Assembly: GCF_020085105.1 (NCBI RefSeq)
Contig: NC_058045.1
Coordinates: forward strand, 10,921,833 to 10,985,832
DNA: 64,000 nucleotides
Direction: 5' to 3'
Source of the DNA: Siniperca chuatsi
Taxonomy: Eukaryota; Chordata; Actinopteri; Centrarchiformes; Sinipercidae
A model generated the notes under the pieces. That model was not told the origin of the DNA, searched no databases, and worked only from the letters and a program-made list of their open reading frames with translations. The position numbers were made by a program, and so were the translations under genes. This document shows positions 1 to 13,600 of the stretch, piece after piece. The number at the start of each line of letters is the position of its first letter. Position 1 is the stretch's first letter.

Positions 1-3000
1 CAGACTGTGTGTGTGGATGAGAAGCGAGAAAGCCTTTTGGCACAGGGTTGAAGGCTGGGAATCCTAGCCGGGTTAATAAAAGTAGCCCGTGGGGCACTGT
101 TTTTCCAGGCGCTCTCTGTGATGTTTGAATGTGAACTCAAACAAGCCTTCATTATGTGGCCACAGCCCTGGAGTCCCTGGTGCTGGGAGAGAGGCCCTGC
201 CACTGACAGCCATGGCCTGCTGGCGGGTGCAGACGCCTTCCCCTCTGCTATGTCTCTTTCTCTCTTTTCACTCCCCCCGTCTCTGATCCCTTTCCCCACA
301 CTGCTCTTAGTCTCTAATCCTGCATTCCCCTTCTCTTTCCTCTCTAGTGCAATTCTTCCACCTCATTCCCTTTACCTCTCTCTCCCCTACTCTTATTCCT
401 CCTTCACCACTGTCTGTCTGAACTCTCTCTTTCCACGCATTTTTCCAATCATCCTCCATGAAGGATAGCTTTGAAACCGGCCCTTGTAAGACCTGGAAGC
501 CTCTAATCCACTATCTTTGTCTGTGGGTTTAGTTTGGTATGAATGTAACTTTTTACCATACAATGACAGCTGCCAGACATAAGTGTGTATATGTCTCTGA
601 GGATACTTCATCATGTTTGGTGGTCCACACAATGCTGACCCTGCATGAAATAACAGCAACTGATTTTTCATAACATACACTCATTCATCATAGTTAAGAG
701 CAGTACATCATAATCTCAAATTGACACTTGTGAAAACAGCCATTATCGCTTAAATAAAACATTATCATTGGCCTGGTGTGCTGCAGCAGATGTTGTTTCA
801 TGAGTAGCTTGGAGCTGAGTGCTGCACAGAGCCCACTATCCTCTTTACTTCCTTCTGTGAGTCCATTTCTCAGAGATAGTGTACAGCATCACAAAACTCT
901 CTTTAAAATAGTTACCTTTTGTGTCTAAACTCAAAATAAACCACACAACAGCTGACAAAAGAATGCTTCAGCTTTTTCTGAGGGAGATGGAAAAACAGAA
1001 AGAAAGCTAAATAGACAGAATGAGAGGAGCAGCGAGGGAGAGACACACAGAGAGAAAGAGAAGGGAGAGAGATCTGTAATTAGAACCATCTTTTTTCCCA
1101 GTGATTGCAGCCCAGTGTTTCCCAAACCAGTGGTAAAAATAAGCCCTTCTCCTCTCTGTAGCCTGATCCAGAGACACCCGCTGTGTCACTCAGGCCACAT
1201 CCAGACAGAAATGATTAAGAGCACTGGCGATATTAAACTTCTGGGAAGTTAAAAAGGCCAGAGATACGAATGGGCAAGATTTGGAGAACAAAGCACAGCA
1301 AGATGCTGGAGAAATATTACAAGATTGACAAAGTTTGGAATACACTTCGAATTAAGAAACTGCAACATGTACAGCATACTTCTACAGGAACATCTGTTTT
1401 GTATACCTACTGGACTGGTTAATGTATATCTAACAACATTTTTGATGATATTGTCTTGGGTTTGAACCATCTTAGCCCTTCAAATTAGGAAATAGTGGCA
1501 ATATCCGAATAATTTCATAATGTACATGCTTTTAACAGGCTTTGGTATGCTCTATAGGCACTATGTTGGAGAGGGTTTGGAGACCCACTGAGTGATAAGC
1601 GCATAAAAACACAACAACACTTATTATTTTGGCTCTGGAAGATAAATTTGCTCTGGTGCAATGCTAACACTTTAGCATAGAGTATGTTGAGTAATACTAG
1701 CCTGATCCACAGTAAGAGGACCGACCTTTACTGATGAAGTTATTTGAGGTTTTAAGATGAAATAGTCTGTGGATGCATTGTGGAAGTGGGGTGTGGTTTC
1801 TGTGTCTGGGTTGGGAGACTGTCTAATACTGTATACTGCTTTTTTCTCCCCGGTGACTATGCACACCAGCAGCGCCATCCGATCCAGTGGTATTTATAGT
1901 CTGGCCAGTATTTGAGGTTGTTTTGTTGTTAGTTTTTGTTAATTAAAATCAGCCAACTTGCATAAACCCTCTAGATGTGTGCTTCTGCAGCCCATAGCGG
2001 ACACTGTTACAAACATAAACACTTGGTACAGCTAATGCATATAGGATCATCACTTCAACATTTTCAAACAGGATCTGGAAGCAGATAAAGTAGTCCAGCA
2101 TAATTCACTACAATGTTTTTTTAGTGTGTTAGTCATTTGGAAACACCAAACTTGTGTGCAAATACTGTTTGCATGGTACACTGAATGATCTACCAAGGAC
2201 AACATGGTTGCTGCCCATTAACCAAAGGGCCATTTTACCCAATAATATCATTCAGGCTACATAATAAAGCACATCTTGTCCACTTGTCAGACAGCTCAGC
2301 CATCCTGTCACCAACATGAAACTTTGGCCCATGACATTCTGTCCCCTACACTGGAGTCTGATTGAAGCCTGTGTGTGCATCTCTGTGAAGGGCCACTGTA
2401 ACATCTAGCCAGAGGCAAGGAACAGGCTATTATAATTCTCCAGGGAAAGACTGAATTGAGTATTGATGATAATAATACTAAAACTTTAGTTATAGAAGGC
2501 CCAGGCCTAATACTCTGCATAGCTCCACAACGACAAAATGATTCATTACCATAGAAACCACTAATGTGAGTCATCTTTTGAATAATCATCAATTATTCAT
2601 GGAGCATGGCTCTCAGACTGTTTTGTCTGCTTTGTAAACACAAACTAACTAACCTCCCCCTCATGGTTCCCAAAAATGAAACAAGTGGCTGGCTCTCATC
2701 CTGCCTTATGTTTACTGGTGGAGTTTGATGAAATGCTTATGGAAAATATATTACGCTGTGTTTTTTATACATATTTACTTTACAGACCCTAAGCAAGCCT
2801 CAACTCTACTATTACTAAGTCTAGTTAGATTTTCTTTGGTATTCATATATAAATAAACACCTGCAAAACTACTGGACAGGATGTCTCCTTCCTCCATCAT
2901 GGCAACAAGGATGAAATACAGCAGAGTGTTTAATTCGTAGCTATGCTGGAGCTGTGAGCTGTAACACCTCCTGCAGTGATGAGGCTGACTGACATGGAAA

Positions 3001-4879
3001 CACCAAACACTCTCCAGGAATCCAAAACACGAGTTTCATCAAGTGGTGTTGATAAGTCAGCATATTCTGCCACTGAGGATCCTGGGAGTATCAGTGTCAA
3101 AGAACTCCCACTGTGTTGGGTCTCGCATAGGGCTATTATGAGGAATCTTGAAGAGCTCTCCTGTGGTGAGCACTTGGGACAGGTCAGCTAAAACGGAGAG
3201 TAAGAACCACACCAGAGTCTGAGCAATGTTAAGTCAACACCACTAAACAGTTTGTCCTGTTGAGAGGTCAGCCATCCTCACTTCCCTATGACCTCTGACT
3301 TCTTGCCTCCAGCACTGTGCTGTCTGCTCTACCCCGCCTATCTGTCTGTCTGCCCGTCTCACGGGCAGACAGACAGCACCGCTACCTTAACACTGTCTGT
3401 GACTGAAATGCAGATTCTTGCTATGAACAAGAATAGAGAAAGGCTAACCCAGCTCATCTAGTAAAAAGTCTGAATGAAATGCAACTGCTTGTGTCATGCT
3501 TCAGAAATAAATGGCCTGGGACAGAGGCCAAGGCAGCATAAGCCACAACAAAGACATTGTTCTTAACATGCTCAGAGGAATAAGAGGGATTTGTTCTAAT
3601 ACTTAAAGCCAAAAGTGTTTTTATGTTTTTATTTCAAGACGGGCTTGTGTGTGACTAGTCTCAAGCTGAAATAGCCTTTCAAAATAAGTTGTTTTTTTTC
3701 CCCCCCCAGCTCAGGGCCAGGATGTCTGAAGCAGATTTCATTTCTTCATGAGGAGTGGGTGATTTCCTTGTGTATATAGAGACATGGCCCAGTTAGATAG
3801 CACTGTCTGCACAGGCTGGAGTCAGGGCTCCTCAGCCCACAGATAAGAGAGGGACGGTTTTGTGTGTGCATGTGTGCATGTGTGCTTGTGTGCGTGAGAG
3901 AGTGCTTACAGATCCAGCATAACTGAGCAGCCCTTTGGGCAGGCCCTCGAGTTTTGTGAGACTAATGGTTGCTGAAAATAAGGAATAGAACTTCAGCATG
4001 TCTGCAGAGGACACCTAATTTGCTGCAGTAAACTTTGTTTACCTGTTGACTACATCGGGTGCTGGGTCAGGTACAGGACAGCACCTCTGCTACTGGTAGA
4101 GATGTTTCCATAAAAATTTCTATGTAACAGTATGGCAAATAATGTTTATGCCAGAGATACTCCTTAGGGTTGAGTATCTCAAGGAACAATAGTTAAACTG
4201 AGGTATGAATTTCCTTATATCTAGGTTATTAACTCTACAACAAATCCTAAAATGAACTGGTAGCCAGTGGAGCACATTTGCATTAGAAATTATGTGCCCG
4301 TATCTTAATATGGTTCTTAGGGCATGTTACACCATTTTCAAAGGAATCTACCTTGCTGGATAATTGTACACTATTAACATGACAACCATTAAGGTCGACT
4401 TCAATGAATTTTGATTAAAGGATGTAACATAACCTGCTCAACTTGGGATCAATGGTCTGAAGGCCATGGGAGTCAGTAGCAAAGAATCAGCCACATTCAT
4501 TTTGATGGAGGGTACACCCAGCTCATTCTTAAAAAATGCACCACCAGATAAAAGTGACTCAAAGTTTCTTATTCAGAGAGACATATACATGTACCATGCT
4601 AAATGTGGAAAAGAGAGTTTGAGGGAGGCTGGGGTGGAAAGGTTGGGTTGTCGGGTCGGCAGTGTCAGACAGAGCTGGGACACTGTCGCCTATTGATCTG
4701 CATCCCCTGGCACCTCTACAGTGATGCCCCTCCTGTGACGCTGCTTCCTGTGACGCACATCGAAAACAGCTGTTTACTCTCTCTTCCTAGATTTCTGTCC
4801 TGATCTTGTCACTCTCCGTTTTATATCTACTGTTACTCTCTCTAACTGAGTTCAGATAATTCTAGACTGTACATTTTAT
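1..4879. other. Gene-poor intergenic sequence
   Basis: I see no supportable gene here. Open frames are short, overlap on both strands and show no family motif. Pyrimidine-rich low-complexity runs occur at about 240-440 and their purine complement at about 1,000-1,075. A 16-bp perfect hairpin at 3,342-3,376 is listed separately. Distal regulatory elements could be present but cannot be recognised without comparison to other fish. Confidence 0.6.
3342..3376. repeat. Perfect 16-bp hairpin with 3-nt loop
   Basis: The arm at 3,342-3,357 (CTGTCTGTCTGCCCGT) is the exact reverse complement of 3,361-3,376, separated by CTC. The arms contain CTGT/ACAG tetranucleotide repeats. No flanking transposon ends were found. 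It may be a fold-back product of a CTGT microsatellite. Confidence 0.85.
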
Positions 4880-6235
4880 TATTTGAATCAATCTTAGCGT
4901 TTTGGGGGTAGCTTTGCTGCTGCCTGTAGTTAGCTCTGAGCCTAGCCTAGCCTACTAGCTTAACCTATTAACAGTCAAACTCAACCTCGCTATCTGGGTT
5001 ACGATGGTTTGTGATGACTGTTCTGCTCTTGTAAGGTGTCTGCTAGAGACGTGTCTGTGAGTTAGAGGAGCTTATTTCAGCTAGCGTTACTTTAGATGTC
5101 ACAGGGACTCCAGATAGCGGCAGCCACAGGCCTGATAGCAAGCCTGCTAGTGAGAGCGTTAGCCTAGCCTCGTCGGCAGTAGAGGCGGAGTTCATCCCTT
5201 TTGAGCAGCGTGGGAAGGCTCGCAAGAGCATGCAACCGGTTGTGTGGGTGAAACAAAGCATGCTAGTAATAGGAGACTCCATTACCTGCAATGTTAGACT
5301 AGTGACACCAGCCACTGTTTGCTCTTTACCCGGGGACAGAGTTTCCAACATAGAGGCTAATCTGAGGGTGCTGGCATCACATAGGGAGAAGCAGGGGACC
5401 CAGGCACACACCAACACCTCTAGCTTCAGTAACATTGTAGTCCATGTCAGCACCAATAATGTCAGAGATCACAAAAGAAAGCCTAGCCAGGACGTTAGAG
5501 TTGGCCAGAAAGATAAGTCAGCATCGATTAATTGTCTCTGGTCCCTAACCCGTGTAGGGTAATGATGAGATGTACAGTAGGCTGACTTCTCTGAACCGCT
5601 GGCTAGCTCGTTACAGTAGAGAGGAGGGCTTTGGTTTTGTGGTAAACTGGCCTCCCCCACCTGCTGAGCGTGAGGCTGTCATCCTACTGGAGTAGGCACT
5701 GCTATTTTATCCAGGAATATAGACAGGTGTCCACAGCAACTTTGACAAAAGTGACTTAGCACTCAGCAGGTTGCAGCTGATTAGAGAGCCTGCTATGTTT
5801 ACAGTTAGTGCATTTGGAGTCCACTAGCTTAGTAAATATGCCACTATAGTTTCTCCTACATGCTTGGATGGGGAGGGTGATGTAAGCGGTATTCAAATGG
5901 TTGCAAACTGCAATTTCACCCCTAGGCTTCTCTGTGCTGGACCATCGGCCGTCCTGGGACATCTCTCTCTCCTGGCTGTCGGTGCCTCATCCAGTCATTG
6001 ATCTGGATCTTCGTCCCCCAAGAGATTCAGCCTCTCTCCCCTTCTCTCTCTCTCTCACCTTCCTCTTTCTTCCATTTTTTACCCATTAAAAGGGTTATTT
6101 TGGGGAGTTTTTCCTTATCCGAATCCAAGGTCTAAGGACAGAGGGTGTTGTATGCTGTACTGATTGTAAAGCCCCTTGAGGCAAATTGTGATTTGTGATA
6201 TTGGGCTATATAAATAAAATTGACTTGACTTGACC
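4880..6235 (+). mobile_element. Decayed L2-like LINE with SGNH-hydrolase ORF1 remnant
   Basis: The stretch 5,230-5,562 encodes a peptide with VIGDSI (the GDS nucleophile block of SGNH/GDSL hydrolases) followed by IVVHVSTNNVRD, which resembles the GTNDVR block of the esterase-like ORF1 of teleost L2/CR1 LINEs. Coding traces continue with stops to about 5,850 (for example SLNRWLARYSREEGFGFV after 5,580). No reverse transcriptase is left between that and the 3' part. The right end has the familiar fish LINE tail (TTGGGCTATATAAATAAAA, then TTGACTTGACTTGACC) ending near 6,235. The element is therefore internally deleted and dead. The left edge is approximate. Confidence 0.75.
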
Positions 6236-9178
6236 ATGCAGACTGTTGTTGAGAGCAGGTCTGCCGGCCCTTTCTTTGCAGAGCCGGTCAGATTTGAGTG
6301 GTGCCGCAGCCCAGCAGCTGGGATGTGCAGTGAATACAGTCTGCACAGATAAACAGTGCCTTGTTTAGTCGTTTCTTTGCCGCTGCTGAGCCAGCTGATA
6401 ACAGCGGCGGGAGGGCAGGCGGCCCTTGGCGGCAGTGGACAAGGCCTGGGGAGGCAGACACTCTGGCAGCAGCAAGCTCCCTTCCCACATCCCTCACTCC
6501 CCACAGCTTGGCTAATCTCACCTCTTTTCTTTTCTCTCTTTTCACAGAGGACTGCCAGTTATTTGCCAAGTGAAAGTGAAAACTATCAGTCAGCATGGTG
6601 AGCAGAAAGAACAGAGAGAGATGGACACCTATTATACAATCAGTGCTGGAGCAGTTAATATATACTGACACAAAGCATATATATGCATGATATTTTTCTG
6701 TCTCAGCAAAAACATGTGCTCATGATGCAAAAAACATTGCAATGTAAGGCAAGCTTTTATTGGGTTATGATGTTTTGAAACCAACTGATCTGAATACCAG
6801 ATGGAATTACATTCATTTTGGACACAGCAGGCCACCATGTAGAGGTCTGAGAAACAAAGTTACTGCATAGAGAGGTCTACTGCGGGCCCACAATACACAG
6901 AAGAGAGATGGGAGTTGAACTGCTCTCCCCCTAAACACCACAAGCTGTCATCTCATTGTCTTGGCCCGGCACCAGGCACTGGAGTAATTGCAGCAGTGTG
7001 GCATTGTGGGGAATACTTAGCATTCCTACTTTCACAAGGAAGTTTTTCTTCTTTCCATGCCTCACACTGCAACCTGTCACAGCTAAAACATGTCTCAAAC
7101 AGTGCTGTTTCCACTATCGCTCTGAGACAATGCGGGTATGCGTGTCTGTGTGTGTGTGTCAGAAGAGGGCATATAAAATCTGTCAGTGTTTGGAGAGCCT
7201 GTTAATAGCACTGGCCTACAATTCAAATTTAGCTAGTTTAATATCAAATGCTATTAAAAAAGTAAGATCTTAAAAACAAGCAGAATAAACTCTAAACTTC
7301 CCATATCTTGTTATGAATTGAACTCAGTGGCATTTTTTTTACTCTCCTTTGCCCGTCTACCCCCCTACCATTTCAATTTATCATCCGCCCTTGAACCCTG
7401 CTGATAGCCCAAACATACCAGAGGATCAGCAATCAATAATGGGGGAATGTTTTGCCCAAAAACCATGCACCCTCCTTCAAGACCCCCCCCCCCCCTCCAT
7501 ATTCTCAACTTGAAAGGCCACATCTGTTTTTAATATCCTTGCCTCCGTGCTGCAGAGTTACACAATCATGATCAAGTGTGCTTTCTGAAAGGCAGAAACA
7601 CTCACAAATACAGACAAGGACTGATGCCAATACCAACACAAACATACACCCTTTTATGGCACACCAAAGGAATGAAGAACAAGATGTCGCTGTGATTACT
7701 GGGCTTTGTGGATATGTTTAATAACATATAATGTAGCTGGGATCCATGCATATGCCTGGAGGCAATTGTGAAATCAATAATAAAGTTGAGAAAATGTGTT
7801 ATGTGGCAAAAATGGTTGTAAAGAACAACAAAGGACAAATATTCCTGTAACAATATTCTCTGCCACAGATATGTTAGCATTATAAACTACATCATACAAA
7901 AGCCTAGTGGCTTAAAGCTTACTTTCTCTGAATTACATTAAAGTGGAAAACAATGACCTCGGGTGTTTAAGATATCACCTCCTGCATTTTGGAAACGGAG
8001 CAAAGTGGAAGAACAAAATCAGGTCTCAGATGTCACAGTTTTTTCCCCTTGAATGACACTTTTTAATTAAACTTTTGGGAATAATGTGGCTTACTGACAG
8101 GCACAACATCTAGTTCTAGTATGACTAGTATGACTCAGTGATATGATTTTCACAAAAAATAAGGGAACGGTGACTTGTTTGGTAAGGAAAGACTTTAGCT
8201 GCAGCCACTGAAACAGAGGCATCCTGTCGCCCTTTGCTCCATGTATCATTGTCACCACTTTATCTTTGTTGTTTGCCACAGTGACCATATTATGAGAGAG
8301 CTACATTGGAATGAATCTCCTACTGAGAATTCCCCGATATGTTACAAAACTGGAAGGATGCCATTGGCTGGTTGGTCCCAGCTTTAAGCTCCTCATGCGG
8401 AGACAGCCGTTATGACTCCAGATCACCTTACACTGCACTTCCCAAGTGGCTCCGGGATTCCTGCAGTTACACTTAGATGTCAAGTTATGAGCTCCGTGAA
8501 GTGACAGCGGAATTTTTTAAGAACTTGTGTACCTCACTGGGGGGCAATGGTATGCTTTTGATTACCACAGCTGTAAAAGTGTGGATGAAGCTAGTTTCTT
8601 ATTTCACAGTACAACAGTTTATTATGGAAGCTTAAGTATAAAGCAACATCCTTGAGTTTCAAATAGATTTTTTTTTTGCCGTCTTTGCCACCTCTCCTGA
8701 CAAAGCACTGTGGTGACCACATTTTTGTGAGTTTTCCTTTCTTCCATTGTGATCCCATACTGGCATTCCTTTGGCTCTTTTTACAACTATGCCAGCTCAG
8801 ACTGGCTCAGCTCTGCCAAGCACCAACACGGCACTGTTAGTTTATGGCATTCTCTGATTCTGTATACCAAGCCCTCCATTATAATTAAAGTGCAATTAGC
8901 TGATTCACAGCATTTTAACACTGTGCCTGAACATACTCAGACATCTCATCAGTCACAGTTAAAAGCCCTCTGTCTCAGTGGGAAGCTATTCAGCGTACTT
9001 GAGAAGGCTCTCTCCTTTGTATAGGCGGGTGCCGCTAAAACAATATCACAATCGAGAGACTCACATTCATAAATTACACTGACTGATGGAATGCATCACA
9101 CCTTTTTTTATTTCACCTGTCGCATTTGACTATGTATGCTGTGACAGGCACATGCACAAAGTCACTCAAAGCAGCTGC
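6236..9178. other. Intergenic, no gene recognised
   Basis: No coding region is supported. A short TG run lies near 7,147-7,158 and a homopolymeric C run near 7,484-7,496. The rest is unremarkable AT-rich sequence. Confidence 0.6.
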
Positions 9179-9274
9179 CTTTGGTTAGAGACTAATGGAG
9201 GAAGAGAATGGGACAATGTTTAGCTTAAAATATGGAAAGGCCAAATAATCAAATCCATTAGTCTCTAACCAAAG
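9179..9274. repeat. 21-bp perfect inverted repeat, 54-bp spacer
   Basis: The left arm 9,179-9,199 (starts CTTTGGTTAGAGACTAATGG) is the exact reverse complement of 9,254-9,274. The spacer is unique-looking and AT-rich. It could be a tiny fold-back MITE or a structured RNA segment. No target-site duplication is obvious. Confidence 0.8.
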
Positions 9275-10212
9275 CCAGCCGGAAGTACCCCATGCCACTG
9301 CACCTCCCGAACCCCCAGTGCCTCACCCTATTATACAACATCCAACTATAATTATATGCTAAAGGTGAAAAGATGCTATCTATCCTTTCTTTTTCCTTTT
9401 AAGTTCTTTTTTTTACAAGAAATTACTGACAATTATATATGAATGACTAATCTAATAAGCACTCAGACTGGTTCTCGACACTTAATGAAATACATGGTAC
9501 GTAGACTGGTTCTGAAAAAAAATTATATTAGTGCACCTCATATATACTTTCCTCATAAATAAATACCTTTACCTGTATTCTAAAGCTGATAGAAGGCTAA
9601 GGATTCATACTCCACCCAAACCTGCTTGTCCACTACAAACAAGTAGGGGCGCTGGCCATGATTCAGCCCAGACAAGCAAACAATGACCTGACCTTGATGA
9701 TGGAGATAGAGTTAGCATGTCACCGGAGGACGGGTGATAACATTGGTGACCTATGCCTCTGGCTAGCTTGTGCCTGGCTGGCGCTGTGCTGGTGCCATTC
9801 TGTCTTCTGCACACCAGCTGATTGAATGTTTCTTGTCTGTTTCTCACAGCAGATTGCAAGCCATCCTTGAATACCCCCCCGCACCCCTGAACTCCACCCA
9901 TATCGCCACGCTTGACTGCACACTGCAGTGCAATGTGCGCTCCCAGTGCTATCTGCTTCATCAGAGCCTGATGATAGTGTGGAGACTGGCGTCTGAGCTG
10001 GCTGATAGCCGTCAGGCGCTCTCTGTTCAGAAATAGAAATGTGCAAGAATGGAAAAATATCACGCACCCAGCCACTCTTTCCTCTTCATCTTTAATGCTG
10101 TTGTTGCATCATCAACGCTTGTGTTAGCACATACACCTTAATCCCAGGTTGACTCACAGATAATCTTTTAGTTTTTTGTAAGAGAAAAGCTGTGTGAATA
10201 AAATGCTACTTG
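9275..10212. other. Intergenic, no gene recognised
   Basis: Overlapping open frames of up to 156 codons occur at 9,605-10,075 on both strands. They lack recognisable domains and have no supporting splice context, so I do not call a gene. Confidence 0.5.
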
Positions 10213-10627
10213 ACAGTCACCAGATCTCAACCCAGTTGAACACCTATGGAAGATTTTGGACCAACGTGTAAGACAACGCTCTCCACCACCATCTCCATAA
10301 GACCAAATGATATAATATAAACTTTCATCTTCAAATCTATTTAGTGATGTCTGTGAGAGCCTCTGATGCTATATGTCCTTTTGTTATGTCAGGCTATGTT
10401 TGTTTTTCTTTATATCTGCTCTACTCAGGTCTCTCCTGCAAAAGAGATCTTGATCTCAATGATATTACTTGATTAAATAAAGGTGGTATATGTAAATCAG
10501 GGAATATCTTGTAGAGGAATGGTATTCACCCGTCCAATAGAGTTCCACAGACTTGGCAAGGAGCACTGAAGCTGTTCTGGACACTTTATATTAGTTTTTC
10601 CTTTAATTTGTCACCCATCTGTATATT
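10213..10627 (+). mobile_element. Tc1/mariner fragment, 3' part of transposase plus tail
   Basis: From 10,217 the sequence encodes SPDLNPVEHLWKILDQRV, the segment around the third catalytic acidic residue of Tc1/mariner DDE transposases, then RQRSPPPSP and a stop. After an interruption at 10,311-10,493 the homologous sequence resumes (GGGAATATCTTGTAGAGGAA, with traces of an EWC..SL.RL..PR.IEAV-type C terminus) and ends in a non-coding tail (TTTCCTTTAATTTGTCACCC) near 10,627. The 5' half of the element is missing, so it is inactive. Confidence 0.75.
10311..10493 (+). mobile_element. Short retroelement insertion nested in the Tc1/mariner fragment
   Basis: This 183-bp block interrupts the transposase sequence. 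It is flanked by AAATGA (10,305-10,310) and AAATCA (10,494-10,499), a probable 6-bp target-site duplication with one change. Its 3' part (AGGTCTCTCCTGCAAAAGAG, then ATCTTGATCTCAATG and TTAAATAAAGG) resembles a common teleost retroelement 3' tail. It is probably a 5'-truncated LINE or SINE copy; the family is not certain. Confidence 0.6.
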
Positions 10628-13600
10628 TCCAGTCTGCTGGACTTTATCTCTAATCTCTTAAATGTGGAGTTCTATAAAAAGCATAGTGTGCAGAGGAGAA
10701 CGTGCCTCACTACATGTCTCCCTCTTCCTGACTTTTCTCCTAAGTTGAAAGGTGAGGTGATTGCAGTTCAGAGGTTGAGTACTGGTCTGCTGTACATGTG
10801 TGCTGCTGCTTCCTGTCGACTGTAAGTCTACTGGTAGTCTGGGTCCCCACACAGGACTTTGTATTCAAAGAGGAGAACAAACAACAGAGACCTTGACCCT
10901 CCAGACCCTCCCCCAAGCCCCAATCTCGTTCCAAATATCGGCATCTAAAGAATCAGTGACAAAGCTCATGTTCACATCAGCGATGTGTGTGGGCAGTGAC
11001 TGGGGTGAGTGAAAGTTAAGCTTGAAGATTTATTATCCCTCATTTCAATTTTTTTATCAGTGCATGAATACATAATACAACATAACATGATTTTGTTTTG
11101 AAATAAATCCACAGAAACACTGCAAGGCAGTGAATCCTTAGCTTTTCCAGCTGACTGGCTGCTCTTATTGTAGCCATGCTAAGCGAGGTCAGTGGAGACT
11201 CCCAGTAAATGGCCATGTCGCCAGAGCTCTCTGCTGCTGAGTCGACTGACGAAATAATGAACCGCACAGGCCTGTTTGATTTCCTCTGGAGACAGCTGAG
11301 CGGGAGTCTGATCCACATACAGCCCTGGCTCCCACTAACCCAATCTGCTTCACCTCGCTCTTTCTTTCTGTCTCTGACCGAGAGACGGCGTCTATGCAGG
11401 CTTTTTTAGGGTACATCTATTCACTCTGATTTATCGTAAATTAAAAAGCTGGGAGCTCAGTTGCACAGCTAAAATGCCCTCTGACTGCCTGGCTATGCTC
11501 CACACTGTTTGAGCTGGATTCCATTTCCTCTCATGTCCATTTCGTTGCTATTGTAGCAGACCATTAATTCACATGGAATTGTGTGTTTCCAAGGAAAGGC
11601 TCATTTAGCCCTGCAGTTTGTGGTGCATACTGATCATACTAAAATTAGACCGCTTGCATGTAAGAATATTTTATGTACCACAATATTATGTAGCTGTACA
11701 TATAGACACGGCTGTCAAGTGCAAAATAGTGAAAACAGTGATTTTGGATGGACTGCACTGCACTATGGCAGTAACATAATTGTGGGTCCATGATTTTACA
11801 GTGCAAAAGTCAGAAAGACTGGTAAAGGCACAGTCATGAAGGAGCACACTGAATCCAGTATTTTTCTAGGGAAAAAGGAGGTTGGCTAGCATGCAGGCAG
11901 TCAGTGGTGATGTGTCCTGGCAGGCACAGATAGGGGCAGTGTAGTCATGGACCCAGTCATCATCATCTGGCCACACATTCCTACCCTATCTATGCAGTAA
12001 ACTGGATCTCCTTCTCCCTCTTATCAGCTGTCAGGAATTTTCTATCAGAGGCCCTCTTTCTCTCTCTCTCCCTCACTATCTCTTTTGTGCTCTTATTCTG
12101 ACTCCCTTGCTCTTTTTTTCTCTTCCTGTCCCTTCCTTGAGGCTGCAGAGCTGACACAGAGCAGAAACGGTTAATGGTCATTAAGATAAGGAAGCAAGGA
12201 GACGTCAGGCGGCTCCTAGGACAGCCTGGAACCCAAACAGCTCTGATGCCTACCGCATCACCACAGCAGGAGGCCCCGGGAAGCACCACTCACATACGGC
12301 GGACACATGAAACAAATACGATTGACATAACAAGCTGTTTTGGCCCATTTCTCTAGATTTGACAGTCCTACTTAGTGGATGTTTTATGAACAAAAAAATG
12401 CCTTGTTTTTGACTGAAATACTTCTGCTTAGCATTTAGTCAACAATCAGTCAGATGTAACATTTCTGTGCATTCCCAGGTCAAGGTACTGTATATTGCAT
12501 CAATATCCTTTCCTTAGGCAAAAAATTTCTCTCTTAACTAAAACTGTATTTCTTTTTTATTATTTTGTGTCTATTTGTATTTTATTCTATTTGAACCAAT
12601 TTTGTTTCTGTCTTCATTCTGTATTTAAATGTTCTAATGCATTGGTTCCTTTATGTTAAGTTATTTGAGTTGCCTTTGTGTTTACCTAACTATGACTGAG
12701 CCACAGAAAATGAATGCTTGACTTGAATATTCTCTGGCAGGCAGAGAGGCTCAGGTCGGGTCCAATATGTCTACAGTGTATGGTGACTTCACACTAAGAG
12801 TCACATAAAATGGTAATCATACAGTAGATGAACATATTTCAGATTGACAACATTTCATTTTAGCTGTCTGAGAAAGTGACAGTTGTGTTTTTTATTCAAT
12901 GGAAAATATAAACAATTTCAACAGTGTTACATGACATTATACCAGTGGCTGAGGCCATAAATGAGGAACTGCTTCATACAACTGCATTTTCCATCGGTGT
13001 TGTTTCATGTCACAACTGTATAACTAGTACGATCAGAGGGCCTAGCTCCTCTTCTTCTGAGATAAAAGCATTTTAAATGACATTATGTAAGCCTGCTTTC
13101 ACATTGGTATTTATTTCTAATCTCACGCTCTTAGTTCCACCTCAAAAAGGTATAAGATTCTATTGAACAGGTAAATGACAAAAATATTGACCAAATGTGG
13201 ATGGAACTCCAAAATGGCAGAGATTACATGAAAAAATAAGTATTATGAAATCATCATATGAATACATGCAGACTAACATATAACTGAATCAATAAATTCT
13301 TTATCATAAAATATAATTAAATCATTCCTATTTTTGTAGTATTATTATAGTTTTATTAAAGTTCATGTTTATTTCATTATAGCTATTTTATTTGTGTATG
13401 AGCAGCATTTTTTTAAGTGACTTTTATTTCATAATGTCACATTTTATAACAGTGGGTTGTTAGGCTTGGTCATGAAAATAAGAAAATTGAAATCACGTTG
13501 TATAATAATTAAGTTACTGCATTATTTCACCATGCTTTCTTTAATTTATTATTTACATTTATGAATATGATTATTTCATGAAATCTTGTTGACAATGATA

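Noticed and set aside
5043-5456. 137-codon minus-strand frame
   Set aside because: Antisense shadow of the LINE ORF1 remnant on the plus strand.
9605-10075. 156-codon minus-strand frame with overlapping frames on both strands
   Set aside because: No recognisable domain, no splice context, and equally long frames in other phases of the same stretch.
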